A DNA stretch of 43,357 nucleotides from Clostridiales bacterium (GTDB lineage: Bacteria > Bacillota > Clostridia > HGM11327), in NCBI GenBank assembly GCA_015056475.1, contig SVGF01000004.1, positions 1 through 43,357 of the forward strand, read 5' to 3'. A program made the position numbers and the translations under genes. The first letter of the stretch is position 1, and each line of letters starts with the position of its first letter. Positions 29,156-38,106 of the stretch are shown here, in pieces. The notes under the pieces were generated by a model. The model saw only the letters and a program-made list of their open reading frames with translations, made no database searches and had not been told where the DNA came from.

Positions 29156-29270
29156 ATAAATCCCTCGTTTGCAAAGCAAACATATCGAGTGCGTCAGCAC
29201 ATATCGCACGTCGAAGACGTATATCATCCCGAAAGGGATTTATATCGCGGCGTTATGCTCTGCGTAACGC
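29156..29270. repeat. Array of five micro-hairpins joined by ATATCG-like spacers
   Basis: GTTTGC-aaa-GCAAAC (29167-29181), GTGC-gtca-GCAC (29189-29200), ACGTC-gaa-GACGT (29208-29220), ATCCC-gaaa-GGGAT (29226-29239), GCGTTA-9nt-TAACGC (29250-29270). Joints are atatcga, atatcgc, atatc, ttatatcgc. Confidence 0.85.
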
Positions 29271-29848
29271 TATTTATATATCGGTTGCACCTGCACTGAG
29301 TCAAGCGCCGCTTCGAGCGTTGGAATGATCATATCAAAATCCGCAACGAGTGATGCAGGCTTATTTTTTGGGTCATCCTGCTTCATGGGGACAATATAAA
29401 TATTTTGTCTGTTCATAAGCTCACCGATATTTTTACCGTTTGCACCAAGTGCGTCATTGCTTGATACCGCAAGCACCACAGGGCGCTCATTTCTCAAATG
29501 CGCCTTTACTGCCATTGTTACTGGTGTGTCCGTTATTCCGTGAGCAAGCTTTGCAATAGTATTTCCCGTGCAGGGGGCAACCACTATTGCATCAAGAAGC
29601 TTTTTAGGTCCTATCGGCTCAGCCTCGCATATTGTGGTTATGGGGCGAGTGCCTGTTTTTTTATAAACCATGTCGTAAAAATCCGCCGCTTTTACAAATC
29701 TCGTGTCCCAGCTTGCAACCGAGTTTGAAAGTATGGGTACTACCTTGTCACAGAGTAATGCAAGCCTTGACATTTGCTCCAGCACGGTAATCAGCGTGCA
29801 AAATGAGCCCGTAAATGCAAATCCTATTCTTTTTGTAGTGAGATCCAT
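29270..29848 (-). CDS. spoVFB: Dipicolinate synthase subunit B
   Basis: Flavoprotein-like GFAFTGSFCTL, PCTGNTIAKLAHGITDTPVTMAVKAHLRN. Immediately downstream of spoVFA. Confidence 0.93.
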   Translation of the reverse strand: MDLTTKRIGFAFTGSFCTLITVLEQMSRLALLCDKVVPILSNSVASWDTRFVKAADFYDMVYKKTGTRPITTICEAEPIGPKKLLDAIVVAPCTGNTIAKLAHGITDTPVTMAVKAHLRNERPVVLAVSSNDALGANGKNIGELMNRQNIYIVPMKQDDPKNKPASLVADFDMIIPTLEAALDSVQVQPIYK

Positions 29849-29853
29849 TTTGT

Positions 29854-30687
29854 TCAGCCCTCCTTTGTCGTCAATTCGTCGATCACCGCGGTGGTTATGC
29901 GATAGAGGTTTTCTCCCGACGTCTGCGGAGAATATATGTCGGGCAGAGAAAGATATATTCCTGCGTTCAAGCCCTTTGATTTTGCATAGTCAAGGTCACA
30001 GCCGCCTGGACGTGATGCAAGATCGATTATTACACAGTCGGGCTTAGCGCGGTCTATAACTTCAGCGGGAAGCACCATTGCGGGGCAGGTGTTGAATACA
30101 ACGTCGATGTCACTTACAATGTCAGCTACCCTGCAGATATCTATGGCGTTGTAACCGTGATATTGGGCATCAATTCTGTCTGAATGCTTTCGTGCGGCAA
30201 CTGTGACATTTGCACCGAATGCCAAAAGAAGCTTTGCAAGGCATTGTGCTATGCAACCGTAACCGCAAACGAGCACAGAGTGTCCGTATAAGGTGTAGGG
30301 TGTGTATTGCATGGCAATGTTGAGGGCTGCTTCGGCTGTTGGAATAGCGTTCAGCTTTTTGAATCTGAGGTCCATATTCAGATCGCAATACTTAAATCCT
30401 ATTTGCTTTGCTAAAGCCATAAAATCACCGTCCGCCTTTCCTAAAATTACAAAGCTGTTTTTATCAAGCTTTGATGCAACGTCTGCAAGTGATATATTTG
30501 TGCCTTTAACGTTGCCGGAGGCATCCTTATACGGCACGGGAAGCATTATAATACCGTTTTGAGTGAAAGAATCAATCTGGTCCCTGCTTGTTATATGAAT
30601 AACGCTTGCACCGTCATTTTCCAGAAGCTTTTTTGCAACTAAGATACGGTTGTCGCGTCCTATAATTGTTATATTATATAAACTCAA
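29854..30687 (-). CDS. spoVFA: Dipicolinate synthase subunit A (TTG start)
   Basis: N-terminal DpaA domain and NAD-binding VLVCGYGCIAQCLAKLL, DLASRPGGCD. SD aaggggaa upstream of TTG. Confidence 0.92.
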   Translation of the reverse strand: MSLYNITIIGRDNRILVAKKLLENDGASVIHITSRDQIDSFTQNGIIMLPVPYKDASGNVKGTNISLADVASKLDKNSFVILGKADGDFMALAKQIGFKYCDLNMDLRFKKLNAIPTAEAALNIAMQYTPYTLYGHSVLVCGYGCIAQCLAKLLLAFGANVTVAARKHSDRIDAQYHGYNAIDICRVADIVSDIDVVFNTCPAMVLPAEVIDRAKPDCVIIDLASRPGGCDLDYAKSKGLNAGIYLSLPDIYSPQTSGENLYRITTAVIDELTTKEG

Positions 30688-30914
30688 TTAATTTCCCCTT
30701 TCTGATGTGTTAATGCAGTATATGCATCAGGGGTAACGTCGGTTAAAATTTTTAAAACTATATAATTTAAGATCTAAGTGGGCAAGAGATATGAGAGAGG
30801 TGATCCGTACTTGCATATAATATTATTTTTGCATAAATTTTGTGCGTTCCGTCTTTTTTCTTTGTAAAAACTGCTTTTTTTACATTTTATTTATTCAAAA
30901 AATGCAAGATTCTA

Positions 30915-30943
30915 TTGACAAACTTGCAAAAATAGTGTATAAT
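30915..30943 (+). promoter_or_regulatory. Sigma-A promoter for the citrate-synthase-like gene
   Basis: TTGACA (30915-30920), 17 bp, TATAAT (30938-30943). Confidence 0.8.
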
Positions 30944-31026
30944 ATACAATATAAAAAACGAAATATGAATTTTTGCGTTGCTGCACTCCCAAATTTGGAA
31001 CGGCACGCTCGGAAAGTGAGATAAAC

Positions 31027-32406
31027 ATGAAAGTTGAATTGAACGATAAATCCAATCTTCTTGAATACGATACTTATAAATTTAAACTACAGGATGTGGA
31101 GGAGCCCAATCTTTACAGAGAAATTTTCCCCTACACAGAGGTACCAAAAACACCTTTTAACTACCGCCGTGTGCCCATGGATATGCCGGAGAAGATCCGC
31201 ATTACCGATACTTCATTCCGTGACGGTATGCAGTCACAGGCGCCCTATAGCGTTAAGCAGATAGAGGATATTTTTGATATGCTCCACCGTCTTGGCGGCG
31301 AAAACGGCATCATCAGCCAGACTGAGTTCTTTGTTTACAGCCGTAAGGACAGGGATGCTATCGAGCGTTGCATGGCAAAGGGCTATAGATTCCCCGAGAT
31401 CACAACTTGGATCCGCGCTACAAAGGAAGACTTTAAGCTCGTTAAGGACATCGGTATAAGAGAAACAGGTATTCTTGTAAGCTGCTCCGACTATCACATA
31501 TTCAAAAAGCTCAGAATGACAAGATCTCAGGCGCTTGCACATTACATGTCAGTTGTTAAGGATGCTATCAATGCAGGTCTTGTGCCGAGATGTCATTTTG
31601 AGGACATCACAAGAGCGGATTTCTACGGCTTTGTTGTTCCTTTTGCAAACGAGCTCATGAAGCTTTCTGAGGAGTCGGGTATTCCGATAAAGATAAGAGC
31701 CTGCGATACAATGGGCTACGGTTTGCCGTATCCCGGTGTTGCACTTCCGCGAAGTGTTTCGGGTATTATTTACGGTCTCAGACATTATTCCGGTTTGGAT
31801 TCATCACAGATCGAGTGGCACGGTCATAATGACTTCTACAAGAGCGTTACAAATGCCGCAACAGCATGGATGTACGGTGCAGAGGCGGTTAACTGCTCAT
31901 TGCTCGGCATTGGTGAGAGAACGGGTAATATTCCTCTTGAAGCAATGGTATTTGAGTATGCATCACTCAAGGGTACTCTTGACGGCATGAACACAAAGGT
32001 CATCACAGAGCTTGCAGATTACTTCACAAACGAAATGGGATACAACATCCCCGAAATGACTCCCTTTGTAGGCAAGCACTTCAACACTACAAGAGCAGGT
32101 ATCCACGCCGACGGCTTGCTTAAGGATGAGGAGATATACAATATTTTTGATACAAATGTTCTTCTTGACAGACCTGCACTTGTTGCGTGCAGCAGCACTT
32201 CAGGGCTTGCAGGCATTGCATATTGGATCAACGTATATCTTAACCTTAAGGGTGACGACAGAGTTGACAAAAAGAGTGAGCTTGTTGTTAACATCAAAAA
32301 GTGGATAGACGAGGAATACGAGGGCGGCAGACAGACCGTAATAAGTGACGAGGAAATGATCGACCTTATTAAGAGATTTGCTCCCGGCAGATTTAATATC
32401 AAGTAA
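31027..32406 (+). CDS. HMGL/DRE-TIM family synthase, probably Re-type citrate synthase
   Basis: RITDTSFRDGMQSQAPYSV, HGHNDFYKSVTNA, GIGERTGNIPLEAMV, GKHFNTTRAGIHADG motifs. N-terminal EPNLYREIFPYTEVPK resembles Re-citrate synthases. Confidence 0.75.
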   Translation: MKVELNDKSNLLEYDTYKFKLQDVEEPNLYREIFPYTEVPKTPFNYRRVPMDMPEKIRITDTSFRDGMQSQAPYSVKQIEDIFDMLHRLGGENGIISQTEFFVYSRKDRDAIERCMAKGYRFPEITTWIRATKEDFKLVKDIGIRETGILVSCSDYHIFKKLRMTRSQALAHYMSVVKDAINAGLVPRCHFEDITRADFYGFVVPFANELMKLSEESGIPIKIRACDTMGYGLPYPGVALPRSVSGIIYGLRHYSGLDSSQIEWHGHNDFYKSVTNAATAWMYGAEAVNCSLLGIGERTGNIPLEAMVFEYASLKGTLDGMNTKVITELADYFTNEMGYNIPEMTPFVGKHFNTTRAGIHADGLLKDEEIYNIFDTNVLLDRPALVACSSTSGLAGIAYWINVYLNLKGDDRVDKKSELVVNIKKWIDEEYEGGRQTVISDEEMIDLIKRFAPGRFNIK

Positions 32407-32412
32407 TGGATC

Positions 32413-32442
32413 AAAGTCACGGTGTTTGCCGTGACTTTTATT
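32413..32442 (+). terminator. Intrinsic terminator
   Basis: AAAGTCACGG-tgtttg-CCGTGACTTT then tatt. Confidence 0.75.
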
Positions 32443-32470
32443 ATATGACAGCGTAATTTATCTCGAATAA

Positions 32471-32499
32471 TTGACAACCGCTGTATTTTGTGCTACAAT
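32471..32499 (+). promoter_or_regulatory. Promoter of the alpha/beta hydrolase gene
   Basis: TTGACA (32471-32476), 17 bp, TACAAT (32494-32499). Confidence 0.75.
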
Positions 32500-32529
32500 A
32501 TTATCGTACACCCTTAAGGAGGTATCTCA

Positions 32530-33489
32530 ATGCTTAAGAATTTTATAAACAACGTAAGTCATAAAAAATTTTCTATAAGATGTGATGATACGGGAAATGT
32601 GTTTTATTTTTCTCATAAGGATTTTGACGGCTTGAATGCCGAGCCATTCTCATTCAAAACTGAGCGAAGAAATTTGCTTAAAGGCTATATTTACAGCTAC
32701 GACGGTGCAAATAAAGAAAGATTGATAGTATTTGACCACGGCTTTGGCGGTGGGCATACTGCATACATGAGGGAAATAGAGCTTTTGTGCAGACAAGGCT
32801 ACAGAGTTCTTGCATACGATCATACGGGATGCATGGAGTCCGAGGGCAGTGGTACTGTTGGCTTGTGCCAATCTCTTGCAGACCTTGATTTTTGCATAAG
32901 AGCAATTAAGGCGGACGAAGAATTATCCAAGTCAGATATCAGTGTTGTGGGTCACAGCTGGGGCGGTTATTCGTGCATGAATATATCTGCATTTCATCCC
33001 GAAATATCAAGGATAGTGGTAATTTCCGGCTTTGTGAGTGTTGGGCAGATGGCAGCTCAGTATTTGCCGTGGCCGTTAAAGCAATTCAGACGTGACTACG
33101 TTGATATGGAATATGCCGAGAACCCGCGTTATGCACGAAGCAACGGAGTAAACGCTCTTATGCGTACGAATGCAAAGGTGTTGCTCATATATAGCAAGGA
33201 CGATCCTACTGTTAAAAAACGTTTTCATTACGACGTCTTAAAGAAGTCACTTAGTGATGCATCGAATATAAAATTCATGCTCGTTGAAGGGAAGGGGCAC
33301 AACCCGAATTACACCGAGGATGCCGTTAAATATATGCAAGGATTCTTTGTCAGCTTGACTAAAAAGCTCAAGGCTTCACAGCTTGAAACCTCGGAGCAAA
33401 AACGTGAATTTGTAAGTTCATTTGATTGGGTGCGAATGACCGAGCAGGATATGAACGTATGGGATGAAATATTTAAGACTCTTGAGTGA
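32530..33489 (+). CDS. Alpha/beta hydrolase
   Basis: VFDHGFGGGH, nucleophile elbow GHSWGG. SD aggagg. Confidence 0.88.
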   Translation: MLKNFINNVSHKKFSIRCDDTGNVFYFSHKDFDGLNAEPFSFKTERRNLLKGYIYSYDGANKERLIVFDHGFGGGHTAYMREIELLCRQGYRVLAYDHTGCMESEGSGTVGLCQSLADLDFCIRAIKADEELSKSDISVVGHSWGGYSCMNISAFHPEISRIVVISGFVSVGQMAAQYLPWPLKQFRRDYVDMEYAENPRYARSNGVNALMRTNAKVLLIYSKDDPTVKKRFHYDVLKKSLSDASNIKFMLVEGKGHNPNYTEDAVKYMQGFFVSLTKKLKASQLETSEQKREFVSSFDWVRMTEQDMNVWDEIFKTLE

Positions 33490-33638
33490 TGTGAAGCTCA
33501 TTTGTGATGATAAAAGCGTTATTAAATAAGAATTTTATATATGTAAACTCATGTTGCGCATTTGTAAAGACAATGTGGTAGCATTCAGACGATTTATGTG
33601 GTAAAATGGAACTACCGATATAAAGGGAGGATTTCATA

Positions 33639-34082
33639 ATGAAGCTACAAGATAAAATAATACAGCTGAGAAAGTCAAAAGGTTGGTCACAGGAGGATCT
33701 GGCAGAAAAGCTTAACGTATCAAGACAAGCAGTAAGCCGTTGGGAAAACGGATCTGCACTTCCGGATGCTAATAATATTTTTCAGTTGAGTAAACTGTTT
33801 GGAGTTACAGCTGATTATTTATTGAATGACGATCAAGACAAAACAGACGATCCACAAAAACAAAAAGATGTATTTGACGTGTTTAATTCAAACAAATTCA
33901 GAAAGAAAAGATTGTCGATAGTTGCATCAATATGCTTTCTGATGGCAGCAGGTGTATGGTTGTTTTTGGCAATAGACTTTTTGAATATTGGTTATGCTAT
34001 GTTGGCTATTGTGAATGCATTACTTTCGAGCGTAAATTTGTATTTTTATATTAAGAACAATAAAATAACTCCGAAAAATTAA
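33639..34082 (+). CDS. XRE-family HTH regulator with C-terminal TM segments
   Basis: IIQLRKSKGWSQEDLAEKLNVSRQAVSRWENGSALPD, then hydrophobic segments. Confidence 0.93.
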   Translation: MKLQDKIIQLRKSKGWSQEDLAEKLNVSRQAVSRWENGSALPDANNIFQLSKLFGVTADYLLNDDQDKTDDPQKQKDVFDVFNSNKFRKKRLSIVASICFLMAAGVWLFLAIDFLNIGYAMLAIVNALLSSVNLYFYIKNNKITPKN

Positions 34083-34097
34083 ATTTTCGGAGTTATT
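34064..34097. terminator. Bidirectional terminator overlapping the XRE stop
   Basis: AATAACTCCGAAAA-attaaa-TTTTCGGAGTTATT between convergent genes. Confidence 0.75.
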
Positions 34098-34107
34098 AAT
34101 ATTTGTA

Positions 34108-35175
34108 TCAATATTTACCCAATTCATGCGCGAGTTTTGCAATCTCGGTCATTGTGACGAGAGATACGGAATTGGGAATGGAGTGATCGGATGCAAATAT
34201 ATATCCGCCGCCCTCCTTCATGAGAGGTATAATGCGCTCCATCTCTGCTTTTACAAGATCGATATCATCCATGATCTGCGCATTGATTCCGCCGTGGAAT
34301 GCAAGCTTGTCACCGTAGAGCTTTTTGAGCTTGTTGGGGTCCATTCCTGCCTTTACTTCCAAGGGGTTAAGCATTTCAACACCTATATCAACAATATCCG
34401 GTAAGAGAGGCTCAATGTAACCGCATGAGTGCAATTCAGTAACCATTCCTCTTTCATGCGCCCAATCAACTGCTTTTTTGTGATAGGGTTTTAATAACGT
34501 GCGGTAAGTTTCGGGGGAGAAGAACGTTGTACCCTTGTAGCCCATGTCGTCATACCAAAAAACACCGTCAAATTCATAGCCTGCATCAAGCACTTTTTGT
34601 GCGAGATTGAGAGATGTTGTCAGATACGTGTCAAACACATCTTCCACCCATTCCGGCTCCTCTAACATGCCTATGAGCAGATTTTCCGTGCCTATCATCC
34701 AGGAATGTGCGACGTCAAAACCAAACCAAAGTTCAAGCTGAATGAAACGACCTTCGGCTTTCCACTTGGGATAGTTTTCTTTAAGGTAGTCCCACTGTAT
34801 TCTATCCTCGGAGTCTTGAAGCATTTTTGCTTTTGCTTCTTCCCATTTGTCGGAGCTGTCGTAATAGTATTCCAAATTATCGGGAGTTGAGTCAAGCTCG
34901 TTAAATACTCGCCTGGTAACGCCCCATTGTGTTGTTTCAATAGTGTATCTGTCATTTTTTTCTAAAATTTTCTTTTCAAAGCGAGGTGAATTGTCAAAAC
35001 CTATTCTTATTGATCTGTCAAATCCAAAATGCTCCTCCCATGAAGTGTTGGGGGAAAGACCCTCTCTTATCCATCTTTTGATCGTACCTTCCCATGCATA
35101 ATCAATCATTGGAATGCGGTCAACCTCTTGTCTTTTGTAAGTGCGAAGTATTCTTTCTCTTTCGGTCAGCTTCAT
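34108..35175 (-). CDS. Uroporphyrinogen decarboxylase (URO-D) family protein, possibly a corrinoid methyltransferase
   Basis: TERERILRTYKRQEVDRIP, GVFWYDDMGYKGTTFFSPETYR, HSCGYIEPLLPDIVDIGVEMLNPLE, FHGGINAQ. Confidence 0.88.
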   Translation of the reverse strand: MKLTERERILRTYKRQEVDRIPMIDYAWEGTIKRWIREGLSPNTSWEEHFGFDRSIRIGFDNSPRFEKKILEKNDRYTIETTQWGVTRRVFNELDSTPDNLEYYYDSSDKWEEAKAKMLQDSEDRIQWDYLKENYPKWKAEGRFIQLELWFGFDVAHSWMIGTENLLIGMLEEPEWVEDVFDTYLTTSLNLAQKVLDAGYEFDGVFWYDDMGYKGTTFFSPETYRTLLKPYHKKAVDWAHERGMVTELHSCGYIEPLLPDIVDIGVEMLNPLEVKAGMDPNKLKKLYGDKLAFHGGINAQIMDDIDLVKAEMERIIPLMKEGGGYIFASDHSIPNSVSLVTMTEIAKLAHELGKY

Positions 35176-35189
35176 TTTACCCTCCGATA

Positions 35190-36518
35190 TTATCTGCCAA
35201 ATAGTTTTACTTTTACTGTTGTCAAGATTTCCTTAAGCTGCATGTTTCTCAAAAGAATTGCGTCAAATACGCAATGTGTATATTCTCTTGTGTCCTTAAA
35301 GAGCATGGGAACAACAAAATTTGTAAGTATCTGTGTTACCAGCGTTGCAATGGCTGCACCGTTTATGCCCCACATAGGTATAAATATAAAATTCATTATA
35401 AGGTTGCATACAGCACCGGTGCATGAGAATATAAACACGAAATGTTTTTTGTTTTTACAAACGAGCCAAAAATTCTTTGCACTTCCAAGGTACGAGAATG
35501 ACGTGTACCAAACAGCGATCTTAAAGCAGATGTTTGCACCGAGGTAGTCCTTTCCGTTTACGATGTATATAACGTGTTTGGAGAATACCGTAATAAACAG
35601 AGAATAAGCAACACATACCCATATAATTCCCGCAGCGATCTGTCTGAATCTTACGTTAAATTCGTATTCGCCCTTATTTTGCGCTTCTGCGATGAGGGGA
35701 CGCCCGGAATCAAGTATTGCAATCGGGATGAATCCGATTATATTGCAAAGCGCTATTGTTGTGGTGTAAAGACCTACCTGAGTATCCACTACTTCTGCAG
35801 TGCCATCAAGCAGATGCTTTATCATGATAGTATCCATTTTACTGTAGATAACTACCATTATGTTAGCAAGTATGAACGGAAGACAGTTTCTCAATAGTCT
35901 TTTAGCAATGCTCCACGAAAAGCCAAGCCTTTGAGTTTTTTGTTTTTGGTACAAAACAATGTAAAATCCACCGAGGATAAAAATATCCAACGTACTTGCA
36001 AGAGCAAACCAGAGAGTACCTTCTTTTATTATAATGAGTACAATTTTATAAACTGTAGAGAAAATATAAGCAACAGTTTGTGCAACCGACGTATATTTTG
36101 AATTCAAGTTGGACTGATACCAATAATTTATGCTGTCAAAGCATAAAAACGGAAGCTGTAATGACTGCAAAAACGCAACTTCAACAAGCAACGTTTCGTT
36201 TCCGTTTACGGTAAGCATTATTCCCATAAAAGCAAAAACGGACACAATACCCGTAAATAAACGCATCAGCATTGCTGTGCCGAGGATCTTGCCCTCTTTG
36301 TCACGGTTATTAACCAATTCGTATATTATAACACTGTTTAATCCCAGACTTACGAGTGAAGTAAAGAATGAAATATATGATGCGGAATAATTAATAATAC
36401 CCATATTGGCAGGGCCAAGGTATCTGTTTGTGAGCGCTGCCGAAATAAACGACACTATCAAGCGCACAACTTGTCCGATCAATATCCAGGAAGTGTTTTT
36501 TACGAATCTGTTTGACAT
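35190..36518 (-). CDS. Polysaccharide-biosynthesis-type flippase (Wzx/MATE-like)
   Basis: Many TM helices; NTSWILIGQVVRLIVSFISAALTNRYLGPANMGIINYS start. Confidence 0.87.
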   Translation of the reverse strand: MSNRFVKNTSWILIGQVVRLIVSFISAALTNRYLGPANMGIINYSASYISFFTSLVSLGLNSVIIYELVNNRDKEGKILGTAMLMRLFTGIVSVFAFMGIMLTVNGNETLLVEVAFLQSLQLPFLCFDSINYWYQSNLNSKYTSVAQTVAYIFSTVYKIVLIIIKEGTLWFALASTLDIFILGGFYIVLYQKQKTQRLGFSWSIAKRLLRNCLPFILANIMVVIYSKMDTIMIKHLLDGTAEVVDTQVGLYTTTIALCNIIGFIPIAILDSGRPLIAEAQNKGEYEFNVRFRQIAAGIIWVCVAYSLFITVFSKHVIYIVNGKDYLGANICFKIAVWYTSFSYLGSAKNFWLVCKNKKHFVFIFSCTGAVCNLIMNFIFIPMWGINGAAIATLVTQILTNFVVPMLFKDTREYTHCVFDAILLRNMQLKEILTTVKVKLFGR

Positions 36519-36554
36519 AGCTTTTGCCTTTCAATTAATATTACGCTACCTTTA

Positions 36555-36583
36555 AGTATAGCACATAAAAGGATTTTTGTCAA
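36555..36583 (-). promoter_or_regulatory. Promoter of the flippase gene
   Basis: Minus-strand TTGACA (36583-36578), 17 bp, TATACT (36560-36555). Confidence 0.75.
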
Positions 36584-36624
36584 TGTCAGAACGATATTGT
36601 TTACAATTTGGCGGACAAAATGTA

Positions 36625-36688
36625 TTGACAAATTTTAGAATATAAGCTACAATATTATCGCTTGAGGTATTTTATTTCAAGCGATAAT
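36625..36688 (+). promoter_or_regulatory. Promoter and leader inverted repeat of the HAD gene
   Basis: TTGACA (36625-36630), 17 bp, TACAAT (36648-36653), then ATTATCGCTTGA (36654-36665) / TCAAGCGATAAT (36677-36688). Confidence 0.75.
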
Positions 36689-36707
36689 TTATTATTTGCG
36701 AGGATTT

Positions 36708-37355
36708 ATGTACGAAACCGTGTTTTTTGATCTTGACGGAACTTTAACCGAGCCGAGCGGCGGAATAATGGACTCCGTTGAGTATGCGCTAAGCAAATGG
36801 AATATCAAGGTTGCTGATAGAAACGATCTCAGAAAGTTTATTGGCCCGCCCCTTGTGTATTCATTCAAGGAATTTTACGGCTTTAGCGACGAAGATGCCG
36901 CAAAAGCTGTTGCGTATTACCGCGAGCATTTTAAGAAAGAGGGCATTTACAACAACGAGGTATATGCTGATACCGTGCCCGTTTTGGAAGCATTAAAGCA
37001 AGCGGGCAAAAAGATAGCACTTGCAACGTCAAAGCCCGAGCAATTTGCTAAAATAATACTTGAGCATTTTGACCTTGCGAAGTATTTTGACCATATATGC
37101 GGCGCAACTATGGATAATTCAAGAAACACCAAGGAGGCTGTGCTTGAATATGCTATTGCAAGTGCAGGGGTTACGGATAGAAAAACGGCCGTAATGGTTG
37201 GTGACAGACATCACGATATTGACGGAGCAAAGTTCTGCGGCATTGATTCCATTGGCGTTGAATACGGATTTGCCGAGCCGAATGAATTAAAAAATGCGGG
37301 CGCGACTTACGTTGTTGATGAGTTGAGGGATATTCTCGGAATTATATTGCAATAA
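36708..37355 (+). CDS. HAD-superfamily hydrolase (phosphoglycolate phosphatase-like)
   Basis: VFFDLDGTLTEPSGGI, ALATSKPEQFAK, AVMVGDRHHDIDGAK. Confidence 0.93.
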   Translation: MYETVFFDLDGTLTEPSGGIMDSVEYALSKWNIKVADRNDLRKFIGPPLVYSFKEFYGFSDEDAAKAVAYYREHFKKEGIYNNEVYADTVPVLEALKQAGKKIALATSKPEQFAKIILEHFDLAKYFDHICGATMDNSRNTKEAVLEYAIASAGVTDRKTAVMVGDRHHDIDGAKFCGIDSIGVEYGFAEPNELKNAGATYVVDELRDILGIILQ

Positions 37356-37394
37356 AGATTAATGGTGGATATATTATTAGTTTTGAGTGAAATG

Positions 37395-37440
37395 AAAATC
37401 TCACAAGGATGGAGTGTGTAATATCCTTGTGAGATTTTTT
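37395..37440 (+). terminator. Intrinsic terminator after the HAD gene
   Basis: AAAATCTCACAAGGAT-12 nt-ATCCTTGTGAGATTTTTT. Confidence 0.9.
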
Positions 37441-37478
37441 GTGTTGACACAATCATTATATGTTGTGGTACATAAATT

Positions 37479-38006
37479 CTATTCTTTTCGATATAAACAA
37501 TCACATTGCCAAGTGATGGGGTTTTCGTAGATATATTTGGAAATTTTTTCATAGTCTTTTCGACCTCGAATAATGTGATCGTGAAAACCTCGTTGCCAAA
37601 CAATTTTGGTGCCGTAATTGTAATGTATTTCCTTTGACGCATTCATTTTGATATAACCGATCATTTTTGAAATGATTGAACGCCCTTGTAGTGGCGATTC
37701 ACGAATCGCCATTATCTCTTCATTATAATTTACTGCAATTATCAAATGTATATGATTAGGCATAATAACATATTGTTCTATTGTTGCATTGTAATTTGAT
37801 GGAATATTGTTTATATACTTATCAACGATTTTGCCATATTCAGTCAGACGTATTTTGGTCGATTCGTGAATCGACCCTACAATGTGTGATAACGTACATT
37901 CTCGATTGTGTGTACATATTGTAATAAAGTACGCACCGGGGGTGTTATAATCGAAATATTGTAACCTCAAATTTTTTCTCTTTTGAAATCTGTTTTGATT
38001 ATTCAT
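37479..38006 (-). CDS. REP-associated tyrosine transposase (RAYT; Y1/IS200-like HUH)
   Basis: TPGAYFITICTHNRE, HUH motif MPNHIHLII, ISKMIGYIKMNASKEIH, WQRGFHDHIIRGRKDYEKISKYIYENP. Confidence 0.92.
   Translation of the reverse strand: MNNQNRFQKRKNLRLQYFDYNTPGAYFITICTHNRECTLSHIVGSIHESTKIRLTEYGKIVDKYINNIPSNYNATIEQYVIMPNHIHLIIAVNYNEEIMAIRESPLQGRSIISKMIGYIKMNASKEIHYNYGTKIVWQRGFHDHIIRGRKDYEKISKYIYENPITWQCDCLYRKE
37688..37710 (+). repeat. REP-like element A, inside the RAYT CDS
   Basis: GTAG + T + GGCGATTC-ac-GAATCGCC. Confidence 0.8.
37857..37880 (-). repeat. REP-like element B, inside the RAYT CDS, opposite orientation
   Basis: Minus strand GTAG + GGTCGATTC-ac-GAATCGACC. Confidence 0.8.
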
Positions 38007-38040
38007 ATTAAAACCTCTTTTTGTAATATGAGAACTCCCA

Positions 38041-38061
38041 TAGTAGCGATTTACGAATCGC
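38041..38061 (+). repeat. REP-like element C, degenerate, just upstream of RAYT
   Basis: TAGTAGCGATTTACGAATCGC, close to element A (TAGTGGCGATTCACGAATCGC). Confidence 0.65.
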
Positions 38062-38106
38062 AGTGCGCCATATTTGATTAATTTGGAATTGCGGTTATTA
38101 CATCTC

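Noticed and set aside
29156-29270. CRISPR array interpretation of the micro-hairpin array
   Set aside because: Constant parts are only 5-9 nt, variable parts are self-complementary, and no cas genes are present.
30702-30730. Nested inverted repeat CTGATG...CATCAG upstream of spoVFA as a sporulation-sigma site
   Set aside because: Short arms and no convincing SigG/SigK boxes; too weak to call.
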